A DNA stretch of 6,180 nucleotides from Oscillospiraceae bacterium (GTDB taxonomy: Bacteria; Bacillota; Clostridia; Oscillospirales; Oscillospiraceae). Every line of letters begins with the position of its first letter. The first letter of the stretch is position 1. The notes beneath the pieces are model-generated. The model saw nothing but the letters and a program-made list of their open reading frames with translations. It was not told the origin of the DNA and ran no database searches. This document shows, one piece after another, positions 1 to 6,104 of the stretch. Position numbers and translations under genes: made by a program. Location of the stretch: assembly GCA_009776905.1 (NCBI GenBank), contig WRMX01000018.1, positions 24,500 through 30,679 on the forward strand, written 5' to 3'.

Positions 1-78
1 GAGCTGTTCAAAGACGACTTTGACGCCAATCATTATGAAAACATCACGTACTATACAAAAAAGGCGGTAACGACATGA
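1..78 (+). CDS. C-terminal end of an unidentified protein (partial)
   Basis: Frame 1 is open from the first base of the window to a TGA at 76-78, giving 25 residues that end in ITYYTKKAVTT. The stop overlaps the ATG of the CheY gene (ATGA arrangement), which is typical of translationally coupled genes in one operon and supports a real reading frame. The aromatic and basic tail faintly recalls the end of some CheR methyltransferases, and a chemotaxis role would suit the neighbours. That is a guess, because too little is present for identification. Confidence 0.6.
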   Translation, partial: ELFKDDFDANHYENITYYTKKAVTT

Positions 79-455
79 AACTGCTAGTAGTCGACGACTC
101 CTCCGCGATCAGAAAAATCATAAAAGCGGCTGCCGACGTTTTGCAAATGGACACAGTTGAAGCGCAGGACGGCATAGAAGCTCTGGAGAAACTCTCAGAA
201 CAATATAAGGAAATCGACTTGGTCCTCTTGGATTGGAACATGCCCGAGATGAGCGGGTTTGATGTGCTTGTCGAAATCAAAACAAGCGATATTTATAGAG
301 AAATCCCCGTCATGATGGTTACGACGGAGAGCCAAAAAAGCAGCATCGTCGCTGCTGTGCGCGCAGGCGCTGATAATTACCTGACAAAGCCGTTCACGGT
401 CGATGAGCTACAATCGAAAATTTTGGAATGTCTGGGAGAGGACAGTGATTTTTAA
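75..455 (+). CDS. cheY: CheY-like single-domain response regulator
   Basis: The protein is 126 residues, the usual size of a free receiver domain, with no output domain. All expected catalytic residues are visible: the acidic pair D7-D8, the phospho-acceptor D53 in LLLDWNMP, switch T83, switch aromatic Y102 and K105 in the TKPF motif. In this family D53 is phosphorylated by a histidine kinase such as CheA, and the phospho-form binds a target such as the flagellar switch. The ATG at 75 follows AAGGCGG (61-67) with 7-base spacing and overlaps the upstream stop. The stop overlaps the next start by one base, so the product is probably made together with the CheX-like phosphatase. A true flagellar CheY and a CheY-like regulator of another pathway cannot be told apart here, so the symbol is by similarity. 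Confidence 0.9.
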   Translation: MKLLVVDDSSAIRKIIKAAADVLQMDTVEAQDGIEALEKLSEQYKEIDLVLLDWNMPEMSGFDVLVEIKTSDIYREIPVMMVTTESQKSSIVAAVRAGADNYLTKPFTVDELQSKILECLGEDSDF

Positions 456-916
456 TGAGGGTTATTTCGTCTGATGAGCTCGGATTTGTCTTTGCGCAAT
501 CGCTCGTCGATGTGGTTGAGAAGGTATCGGGAATTAGACTCGATGTATCGTCTGCGGAGAAAGATAGCGATTTCGATGATGTTGTTTGCGTGATGAATCT
601 CAATGGCGATAAGGGGGGTCTTGTTTTCATCTCTTCATGCGATGCGAGCCTCCGCACGTTGTGTTCCGCGATCGAGGGGTCGCCGGAGAGCGAGATATCC
701 ATGGATGATATGGAAGATTTGTTATGCGAGCTGGTTAACATGACGGCGGGCAGCGCTAAGCTGTCGTTGTCAGACACGGAGTATCATTATTCTTTGTCAT
801 CTCCTTTGATCATCCGCGGGAACAATCTTTCAATTTCGTCAAAGAAAAGGGTCAGGCTCACTTCGCATACGCTGTGCAGCGGCGCAGTTTCAATGAGGTT
901 GAAAACAGTCTTTTAG
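455..916 (+). CDS. cheX: CheX/CheC-type CheY-P phosphatase
   Basis: This 153-residue protein has the size and layout of CheX. It contains the phosphatase signature [D/S]xxxExxN as D88-E92-N95, followed by MTAG (G99). A later SSPLIIRG stretch (115-122) matches the 'P-x-(V/I)-I-x-G' region of the family. In CheC, CheX and FliY, the Glu and Asn of this helix attack the receiver acyl-phosphate. CheX proteins usually have one such motif and act as dimers; only one is seen here. The ATG overlaps the TAA of the CheY gene (TAATG), with a purine-rich GGGAGAGGA at 434-442, so translation is probably coupled. The adjacent receiver is the obvious substrate (inference). It could also be named a CheC-like or 'chemotaxis phosphatase CheX-like' protein. 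It is followed by a terminator. Confidence 0.82.
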   Translation: MRVISSDELGFVFAQSLVDVVEKVSGIRLDVSSAEKDSDFDDVVCVMNLNGDKGGLVFISSCDASLRTLCSAIEGSPESEISMDDMEDLLCELVNMTAGSAKLSLSDTEYHYSLSSPLIIRGNNLSISSKKRVRLTSHTLCSGAVSMRLKTVF

Positions 917-944
917 CAGCAAACAAGATTTACAAATGGTAGAT

Positions 945-970
945 TTCACGCCCGGTGAGGTGGGCGTGAA
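945..970 (+). other. Perfect 9-bp inverted repeat after cheX
   Basis: TTCACGCCC at 945-953 pairs exactly with GGGCGTGAA at 962-970 around an 8-base loop. It lies 28 bases after the cheX stop and 12 bases before the terminator stem. It has no T-run of its own. It may protect the 3' end of the chemotaxis mRNA or be part of a two-hairpin terminator. Confidence 0.6.
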
Positions 971-982
971 CAGCAGCACAAG

Positions 983-1008
983 ATCCGCCGTTATGGCGGA
1001 TTCTTTTT
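983..1008 (+). terminator. Rho-independent terminator of the cheY-cheX unit
   Basis: ATCCGCC (983-989) pairs with GGCGGAT (995-1001) around the loop GTTAT, and is followed directly by TTCTTTTTG. The 7-bp GC-rich stem plus T-run is a standard intrinsic terminator. It ends the transcript that carries the CheY and CheX genes and separates it from the promoter of the transporter. Confidence 0.85.
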
Positions 1009-1016
1009 GCCCGGCG

Positions 1017-1045
1017 TTGCGCAATGTAAAAAAATGTGATATTAT
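1017..1045 (+). promoter_or_regulatory. Sigma-70-type promoter for the MATE gene
   Basis: A -35 box TTGCGC (1017-1022; four of six consensus bases) is separated by exactly 17 bases from a -10 box TATTAT (1040-1045; five of six). TG at 1037-1038 forms an extended -10. Transcription would start near 1052, leaving a leader of about 27 bases before the ATG at 1079. That is too short for a riboswitch, so no leader-based control is evident. The position just after the terminator supports it as a real start of transcription. Confidence 0.7.
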
Positions 1046-1078
1046 GTCGGAAATAAAAGACATGGAAGCAGTGAGTAC

Positions 1079-2479
1079 ATGAGTTTAGATGAAGAAACCT
1101 TTGCGTCGCACGACAAACAAATAGACATTGAAGTAGAAAGCACAGGGCAAAGACGCAAGCTGATCATTGCGCTGACATGGCCATCGCTGGCAGAAAACGT
1201 CTTCTCGTCACTAATGAGCATGGCAGATATGATAATGGTAGGCGGATTAGGCGCGTACGCCATATCCGCCGTTGGCCTTGTCTCGCAGCCTAAGTTTATC
1301 CTCATGGCTGCCTTCATGGCGATGAACGTCGGAACAACCGCCCTTGTCGCTCAAAATAAAGGCGCGCGCAACCAGCTGGGGGCCAACACCGCGATGAACC
1401 AGGCTATACTCCTCGCGATCACTCTGACAGTGGTCATATGCACGACAATGGCGATCCTCGCCGAGCCGCTGATACGGTTGATAGCCGGCACGGAGCTCTC
1501 AGAGCAAGCGATACTCGAAGGCCTTGCATATTACAAGATTCAGATATATGGCTTCCCCACAATGTCACTAACTTTCACGATCAACTCCGCGCTTCGCGGA
1601 GCAGGTAACACAAAATCGACGTTTTATAACAATACTGTCGCGAACCTGGTGAACGTTGCGCTTAACTATTGCCTAATCGGCGGTAATTTTGGATTTCCGA
1701 GGCTTGAAGTTGAAGGCGCGTCCATAGCAACTGTAATCGGACAATTTGTAGGACTTATCATGGCCCTTTTCGTTGTCATGCAAGGCAAGCAATATATAAC
1801 GCTCCACCTCAAGAAACTATTCAAGCTCGATTTTCCGATGATAAAACGGATTATCAACATCGGCATACCATCACTAGCTGAGCAAGTCCTCATGCGCATA
1901 GGCTCGCTTTGGTTTACGACAATTGTCACTGCTCTCGGCGATATCTCCTATGCAGCGCACATGGTCGCTATGAATATCCAGCAACTATCGTTTACGACCG
2001 GCATGGCCTTTGGAACCGCCGCCACGACTCTTGTTGGCCAAAGCATCGGCCGAAAGCGGATCGATTTGGCGAAAGTCTATGTCCGCATGACGCAATGGCT
2101 GGGATTAATAGTCTCGGCAGCAATAGCCGTTTTTATGTTCACTTGCGGGAAAATGATATCAGGGCTATATAGCAATGATGCGGATATCATACAATTATCT
2201 GCAAATATGTTGAAAATCATCGCCGCAGTCAATATCTTCATGAATGCTCGTTTTATATATGTCAGCGGATTGCGCGGCGCGGGAGATGCAAAATTCATGG
2301 CAGTCGCCACTTTCATCGGCGTGGTGCTAATACGCCCATTAGTCGGCATTCTGCTTGTCAACCAACTCGGCTGGGGGCTCACCGGCGTGTGGATCGCCCT
2401 TTCGTCAGATTTTATGATTAGTTACTTCATCACTTTAGTCCGATATAAGAGAGGCAAATGGACACGCATAGAAATATAG
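1079..2479 (+). CDS. MATE-family multidrug/cation efflux transporter
   Basis: The protein has 466 residues and about 12 hydrophobic segments in two homologous halves, the normal size and shape of a MATE (NorM/DinF/YeeO-like) exporter of the cytoplasmic membrane. The first helix carries the conserved proline (W34-P35) and ends in MVGGLG. The short duplicated motif of the two lobes is seen as ALRGAGN (R173-N177) and GLRGAGD (R399-D403). Family members expel cationic drugs, metabolites or other small organic compounds in exchange for Na+ or H+; the substrate cannot be predicted. The hydrophilic N-terminus (about 27 residues, acidic) is cytoplasmic. The start at 1079 has GGAAG (1064-1068) at a rather long 10-base spacing. 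The gene has its own promoter. The 93 bases to pyrB contain no clear terminator, so read-through into pyrB is possible. Confidence 0.92.
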   Translation: MSLDEETFASHDKQIDIEVESTGQRRKLIIALTWPSLAENVFSSLMSMADMIMVGGLGAYAISAVGLVSQPKFILMAAFMAMNVGTTALVAQNKGARNQLGANTAMNQAILLAITLTVVICTTMAILAEPLIRLIAGTELSEQAILEGLAYYKIQIYGFPTMSLTFTINSALRGAGNTKSTFYNNTVANLVNVALNYCLIGGNFGFPRLEVEGASIATVIGQFVGLIMALFVVMQGKQYITLHLKKLFKLDFPMIKRIINIGIPSLAEQVLMRIGSLWFTTIVTALGDISYAAHMVAMNIQQLSFTTGMAFGTAATTLVGQSIGRKRIDLAKVYVRMTQWLGLIVSAAIAVFMFTCGKMISGLYSNDADIIQLSANMLKIIAAVNIFMNARFIYVSGLRGAGDAKFMAVATFIGVVLIRPLVGILLVNQLGWGLTGVWIALSSDFMISYFITLVRYKRGKWTRIEI

Positions 2480-2515
2480 CCGCCACTCAGATTGTGTACG
2501 GTGAGTTGCATTGCA

Positions 2516-2556
2516 TGCGGCATCCGGATACCAGGGCGGCTTCGCCGATATCACAC
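2516..2556 (+). repeat. Intergenic GC-rich element, copy A (pyrB leader)
   Basis: The element opens with TGCGGCATCCGG (2516-2527), identical to a 12-mer in the argF leader (6128-6139, - strand). It continues with GGGCGG and a small hairpin, GGCG-GCTT-CGCC (2535-2546), and ends in TCACAC. It stops just before the pyrB ribosome binding site. It is a diverged relative of copies B and C. The 12-mer alone could be chance; shared order and position make it credible. Confidence 0.5.
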
Positions 2557-2560
2557 TTAT

Positions 2561-2566
2561 GGAGGG
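2561..2566 (+). promoter_or_regulatory. Ribosome binding site that sets the pyrB start
   Basis: GGAGGG lies 6 bases before the ATG at 2573. The same frame is open back to an ATG at 2492, but that start has no Shine-Dalgarno sequence and would add 27 residues absent from carbamoyltransferases. The 2573 start also places the carbamoyl-phosphate motif at residues 52-55, as in E. coli PyrB. Confidence 0.8.
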
Positions 2567-2572
2567 CATAGC

Positions 2573-3640
2573 ATGGATCAAATGCGGAATCTCATCGGAC
2601 TAGGGGATATATCGTTGCAATGGTGGGAGGCGCTGTATTCGCGCTGCTGTGATATCATTGCAAAACCCGACGATTACATCGATTCTTGCAAGGGAAAGAT
2701 CCTCGCTTCAATGTTTTTTGAACCGAGTACAAGAACCAGTTTCTCATTCCAAGCTGCTGCGCAACGGCTCGGCGGCTCGGCGTTCGGCTTCGCGGATCCG
2801 CTCGGCACATCGGTGTCGAAAGGCGAAACTCTTGCGGATACTGTCAGAATCGTCTCTTCCTATGCAGACACTGTCGTCATCAGAAGCCCGATGGAAGGTG
2901 CGTCTGCTGCTGCTGTGCTGTATTCGGACGTCCCCGTCATCAACGCCGGCGATGGTGGGCATTTCCACCCTACCCAAACATTGGCAGACCTTACGACTAT
3001 TGCGCAGAAACGCGGAAGGATCGGCGATCTTTGCATCGGCTTGTGCGGCGACCTTAAGTATGGCCGTACTGTTCATTCGATTGTCGAGGCGCTTTCTATT
3101 TTCCCAAACGTTCGTTTCTGCCTTATTTCCCCTAATGAATTGCGCATGCCGGAGTACGTTTTGGACAAGATGCGCATGCGAGGCCAGGAGTTCACGGAGA
3201 CTGCTTTGTTTGCAGAAAGCCTGCCGGAGCTCGATATCTTATATATGACGCGCATTCAGCGAGAGAGATTTGAAGATGTTTCCGAGTATTTGCGGCTCAA
3301 AGGTGTTTATGTCCTGACAAACAAAGACATGCAACATGCGAAGCATGATATGCTCGTCATGCATCCACTACCAAGGCACGGCGAGATTGACCCGGAGGTC
3401 GATTCCGATCCGCGCGCAATCTACTTTGAACAAGCTAGATACGGTATGTACATCAGAATGGCGCTCTTGCTTGACTTTTTTCATTTGCCGAAGCTGACGC
3501 CGAACCCGATAGTGGCTTTTGGCGATACGCAAAAATGCCAGAACCCCGCCTGCATTACGCAGACGGAGTCCTATTTAGTCCAGACAACCCCGGTTGGCGC
3601 TGCCGGAAAGTGCAGATATTGCGACAAGGATTTTGTTTGA
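2573..3640 (+). CDS. pyrB: Aspartate carbamoyltransferase with fused PyrI-like zinc domain
   Basis: This 355-residue enzyme would join carbamoyl phosphate and aspartate to give carbamoyl-aspartate, the committed step of pyrimidine synthesis in the cytoplasm. Visible ATCase features are S52-T-R-T55 in FFEPSTRTSF, the 80s loop with S80/S82 and K83 before GETLADT, R104, HPTQTL, LKYGRTVHS, DILYMTR and HPLPRHGEI. The catalytic part ends near residue 300, where E. coli PyrB (about 310 residues) also ends. A linker of roughly 15-20 residues then leads to C322-x4-C327-x19-C347-x2-C350. The flanking words KCQNPACIT and KCRYCDKDF closely match the zinc-binding C-terminal domain of the regulatory chain PyrI. 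The PyrI nucleotide-binding domain is absent, so CTP/ATP control of the E. coli type is not expected (inference). It lies 93 bp after the MATE gene; a dedicated promoter was not clear. No separate pyrI lies in the window. Confidence 0.93.
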   Translation: MDQMRNLIGLGDISLQWWEALYSRCCDIIAKPDDYIDSCKGKILASMFFEPSTRTSFSFQAAAQRLGGSAFGFADPLGTSVSKGETLADTVRIVSSYADTVVIRSPMEGASAAAVLYSDVPVINAGDGGHFHPTQTLADLTTIAQKRGRIGDLCIGLCGDLKYGRTVHSIVEALSIFPNVRFCLISPNELRMPEYVLDKMRMRGQEFTETALFAESLPELDILYMTRIQRERFEDVSEYLRLKGVYVLTNKDMQHAKHDMLVMHPLPRHGEIDPEVDSDPRAIYFEQARYGMYIRMALLLDFFHLPKLTPNPIVAFGDTQKCQNPACITQTESYLVQTTPVGAAGKCRYCDKDFV

Positions 3641-3652
3641 TGGTGTCATAGC

Positions 3653-3673
3653 TGTGGGTGCGGAGCCATCACG
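3653..3673 (+). repeat. Intergenic GC-rich element, copy B (after pyrB)
   Basis: This 21-base stretch starts TGTGGGTGCGG and ends CATCACG. It matches the argF-leader element on the opposite strand (6105-6125) at 19 of 21 positions. A rough random expectation for such a match in a window of this size is about 0.02, so it is unlikely to be chance. Its last CCATCA (3666-3671) can also pair with TGATGG at the pyrB stop (3638-3643), a different fold from copy C. Confidence 0.6.
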
Positions 3674-3684
3674 ACAGTTTCTGT

Positions 3685-3709
3685 TGAGGCGCTTCTGCTC
3701 AAGGCCTCA
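3685..3709. terminator. Hairpin between convergent genes, possible bidirectional terminator
   Basis: TGAGGC (3685-3690) pairs with GCCTCA (3704-3709). Inside, CTT (3692-3694) pairs with AAG (3701-3703), leaving a one-base bulge and a 6-base loop. It lies midway between the convergent ends of pyrB and the GTPase gene, where both need termination. No T-run follows on either strand, so it is not a canonical intrinsic terminator, and Rho or another mechanism may act. The remaining bases of this 92-bp gap hold only copy B of the repeat. Confidence 0.35.
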
Positions 3710-3732
3710 TCGGTCATGAACAGAAAGAAGCA

Positions 3733-5070
3733 TTATGCGTGGTGTTCTGCCACGAATTCAGCCAGCACATCGTCCATATTCGGGCGGCCAATTTCCTGCA
3801 AGCTATATTCAACCCGCGTATTTGGCTTGCCTATATCTATCACCCTCCCCAAGTCGATCGGCGTGGCGATGATCACCGAGTCACATGGGGTTTTTTCTAT
3901 TGTGGCAGATAGGTCGCGCATCTGTTGCTCGCCATATCCCATTGCCGGGAGCAACGTGCCGATATTGGGATATGTGCGGTATGTGTTTTCCAACGTGCCT
4001 ACAGCATAGGCCTTCGGATCTACGATATCGGACGCGCCAAAACGTTTGGCAGCGACAACTCCGGCACCTATCTTCATCTCCCCGTGCGTGAGCGTCGGGC
4101 CGTCTTCAATGACTAAAACGCGCTTTCCGCGAATGATCTCAGGTTTATCGACGCTGATGGTCGATGCAGCTTCGATAATCGTGGCGTTTGGATTGACGCG
4201 GGCAATGTTGTTCCTGACAATTTGAATATTATCAAAATCCGCGCTGTCGATTTTGTTGATAACGACGATGTCGGCAATGCGAAGCGTAACTTCACCGGGG
4301 TAATATGAAAGCTCGTGCCCGGGACGATGCGGGTCTGTCACCGTGATCATCAAATCGGGGCGATAAAATGGGAAGTCGTTATTTCCGCCGTCCCATAAAA
4401 TGACATCGCACCCGTTGGGGTCATTCTCCGCAGCGCGCAATATTGCTTCGTAATCAACTCCGGCATATATGACATTGCCGCGCGCGATATGCGGCTCATA
4501 CTCCTCCATCTCCTCGATGGTGCAATGGTGTTTCGTCAGATCCTCGATTGTTGCGAAACGCTGGACTTTTTGCGCTTCCAAATCTCCATACGGCATTGGG
4601 TGTCGAATAGCGATGACTTTTAACCCGCGCGCCATCAGCGCTTCCGCGACGCGACGTGATGTCTGGCTTTTTCCGCAGCCTGTACGAACAGCTCCAACCG
4701 CGACGACGGGTTTCGTGCTTTTCAGCATTGTCGCTTTATATCCCAAGAGCGTGAAGTCTGCTCCCGCAGCGTTGACTTTCGCGCCAATCCCCATCACGGT
4801 TGAATATGAGATGTCGCTATATGAAAAGACACATTCATCTGCATCAAGCTCCTTAATAAGTCGCTCCAAATCGTCTTGCGCATAAATGGGAATACCATCC
4901 GGATAGAGGCTTCCCGCAAGCGATGCGGGATATTTGCGGCCTGCAATGTCCGGGATTTGCGCTGCAGTAAATGCAACGACCGAATATGCGGGGTTGTCGC
5001 GATAAACTGTGTTGAAGTTGTGAAAATCCCGCCCTGCTGCTCCGATAATAATGATTTTTTTCGCGTCCAT
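3733..5070 (-). CDS. COG2403-type GTPase (cyclic 2,3-diphosphoglycerate synthetase-like)
   Basis: This 445-residue soluble protein begins with a Rossmann-like strand and glycine loop, IIIIGAAGRDFHN (6-18). A P-loop follows in AVRTGCGKS (127-135, K134-S135), then an acidic WDGGNND patch (226-232), DPHRPGHE (246-253) and the guanine-specificity motif N272-K-I-D275. This order identifies the family that includes the archaeal cyclic 2,3-diphosphoglycerate synthetase and many bacterial proteins labelled 'predicted GTPase'. Archaeal members form an intramolecular phosphoanhydride with ATP; the bacterial function is not established to my knowledge. The N272 motif suggests GTP use, although the P-loop lacks the classical leading glycine. 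The ATG at 5070 follows AAAGGAA (5081-5087, complement) at 10 bases. It lies 89 bp after argF on the same strand and faces pyrB, so a link to carbamoyl-phosphate use is a reasonable but untested inference. Confidence 0.85.
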   Translation of the reverse strand: MDAKKIIIIGAAGRDFHNFNTVYRDNPAYSVVAFTAAQIPDIAGRKYPASLAGSLYPDGIPIYAQDDLERLIKELDADECVFSYSDISYSTVMGIGAKVNAAGADFTLLGYKATMLKSTKPVVAVGAVRTGCGKSQTSRRVAEALMARGLKVIAIRHPMPYGDLEAQKVQRFATIEDLTKHHCTIEEMEEYEPHIARGNVIYAGVDYEAILRAAENDPNGCDVILWDGGNNDFPFYRPDLMITVTDPHRPGHELSYYPGEVTLRIADIVVINKIDSADFDNIQIVRNNIARVNPNATIIEAASTISVDKPEIIRGKRVLVIEDGPTLTHGEMKIGAGVVAAKRFGASDIVDPKAYAVGTLENTYRTYPNIGTLLPAMGYGEQQMRDLSATIEKTPCDSVIIATPIDLGRVIDIGKPNTRVEYSLQEIGRPNMDDVLAEFVAEHHA

Positions 5071-5110
5071 GTTTGTTTCATTCCTTTCATCTTAATACTC
5101 ATATCAATAC

Positions 5111-5141
5111 CGAACCGGGCGTGAGTTATAACGAACCCGGC
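5111..5141. repeat. 10-bp direct repeat upstream of the GTPase gene
   Basis: CGAACCGGGC (5111-5120) and CGAACCCGGC (5132-5141) differ at one base and start 21 bases apart, about two helical turns. A partial third copy, GAACCG, lies at 5148-5153. The repeats sit between the argF stop and the GTPase start, so they could be an operator or a structured RNA (CCGGG/CCCGG can also pair). No convincing promoter was seen here. They do not match the ArgR box pattern. Confidence 0.4.
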
Positions 5142-5159
5142 AGTTTTGAACCGATACGA

Positions 5160-6086
5160 TTACATTGCGTTTTGCTGTTTCATCAACAGATACATTATTG
5201 CTTTTTGCACATGAAGCCGATTTTCCGCTTCATCAAAGATATCCTGTGCGTGTTCTTCAAAGACTTTCTCCGTGATTTCCTCGCCTTTGTGAGCAGGCAG
5301 GCAATGCTGCACCATGCAGCCGGGATTGGCCAGCGACATGATTGCGTCGTCGACGCAAAACCCTTTGAAAGCGAGCTGCCTCTTTGTTGTTTCGCTTTCC
5401 TGCCCCATCGATGCCCAGACATCGGTGAAAATGACATCAGCTTCGACAGCCGCATCTTTGGGCTTGCCCGTGAGCATGAATTTATTTCCCGCAAACTCTG
5501 CGGCAAAATCGAGCACTCGTTGGTCGGGCCTGTACGCTTCCGGGCAAGCAATGGCCACGTTCATGCCGCACTTTAATGCTCCGACGATCAGAGAGTTCGC
5601 AACATTGTTGCCATCGCCGATGAAACAAGCCTTCAACCCGGCAAGCGTGCCTTTGTGTTCGCGTATCGTCATCAAATCGCCAAGGACCTGGCATGGATGA
5701 GCAAAATCCGTGAGTCCGTTGATGACGGGCACAGTTGAAAAACGCGCCAGTTCTTCGACCTCTTCCTGTTCATATGTGCGTATCATAATACAATCACAGT
5801 ATCTGCTGAGCACGCGCGCGGTGTCCTTGATCGGTTCGCCGCGTCCGAGCTGGCTTTCCGCGCTCGAGAGGAATATCCCCAGGCCGCCAAGTTGATATAT
5901 CCCTGTTTCAAACGAGACTCGCGTCCTTGTCGAGTTTTTCGCAAATATCATTGCCAGCGTTTTTCCCGCCGGGAAATCGTGTTTTTTTCCTGCTTTCTGC
6001 TCTGCTTTGAGAATGTCGGCAGTGTCAAGTATGTGCTTGATGTCTTCCGGCGACAAGTCGAGCAATTTTAGCAAATCCTTATTCAT
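5160..6086 (-). CDS. argF: Ornithine carbamoyltransferase (anabolic ArgF or catabolic ArcB)
   Basis: This 308-residue cytoplasmic enzyme transfers the carbamoyl group of carbamoyl phosphate to ornithine, giving citrulline. The carbamoyl-phosphate site appears as S52-T-R-T-R56 in KNSTRTRVSFE and H130-P-C-Q133. Ornithine specificity is shown by GDGNNVANS (157-165, N161), D222 with the S226-M-G228 loop, and H261-C-L-P264. These separate it from ATCases and from the YgeW and acetyl- or succinylornithine variants, which lack the SMG loop. Length is typical of bacterial OTCase. The KNSTRTR form replaces the commoner KPSTRTR. The ATG at 6086 has GGAG (6093-6096, complement) at 6 bases. It is probably cotranscribed with the GTPase gene 89 bp downstream. 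The anabolic versus catabolic role cannot be decided without the genes upstream. Confidence 0.94.
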   Translation of the reverse strand: MNKDLLKLLDLSPEDIKHILDTADILKAEQKAGKKHDFPAGKTLAMIFAKNSTRTRVSFETGIYQLGGLGIFLSSAESQLGRGEPIKDTARVLSRYCDCIMIRTYEQEEVEELARFSTVPVINGLTDFAHPCQVLGDLMTIREHKGTLAGLKACFIGDGNNVANSLIVGALKCGMNVAIACPEAYRPDQRVLDFAAEFAGNKFMLTGKPKDAAVEADVIFTDVWASMGQESETTKRQLAFKGFCVDDAIMSLANPGCMVQHCLPAHKGEEITEKVFEEHAQDIFDEAENRLHVQKAIMYLLMKQQNAM

Positions 6087-6104
6087 ATATTTCTCCTTTT
6101 CTAA

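Noticed and set aside
394..777. A 127-codon open frame antisense to the CheX gene
   Set aside because: It overlaps the CheY and CheX coding frames, has no clear ribosome binding site or known motif, and is low-complexity Ser/Thr-rich, as expected for a shadow frame.
917..1078. A riboswitch controlling the MATE transporter
   Set aside because: The hairpins lie upstream of a good promoter (1017-1045), so they belong to the preceding transcript. The predicted MATE leader is only about 27 bases, and no known riboswitch consensus was recognised.
2492..2572. Upstream extension of pyrB to the ATG at 2492
   Set aside because: There is no ribosome binding site at 2492, whereas GGAGGG lies 6 bases before 2573, and the extra 27 residues do not belong to the family. 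The 2573 start also places the catalytic motifs at the expected residue numbers.
2649..3248. A 199-codon open frame on the + strand inside pyrB
   Set aside because: It lies wholly within pyrB in another frame. Its product is rich in Ser, Arg and Leu with no recognisable motif, while the pyrB frame carries all ATCase motifs.
3733..5070. Naming the GTPase gene cpgS with a role in cyclic 2,3-diphosphoglycerate synthesis
   Set aside because: The similarity is at family level only. The compound is known as a solute of certain methanogens, and the neighbouring genes point to carbamoyl-phosphate metabolism instead.
5160..6086. Assignment of argF as a YgeW-type or N-acylornithine carbamoyltransferase
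   Set aside because: The intact SMG loop (226-228) and HCLP motif mark an ornithine-specific enzyme.
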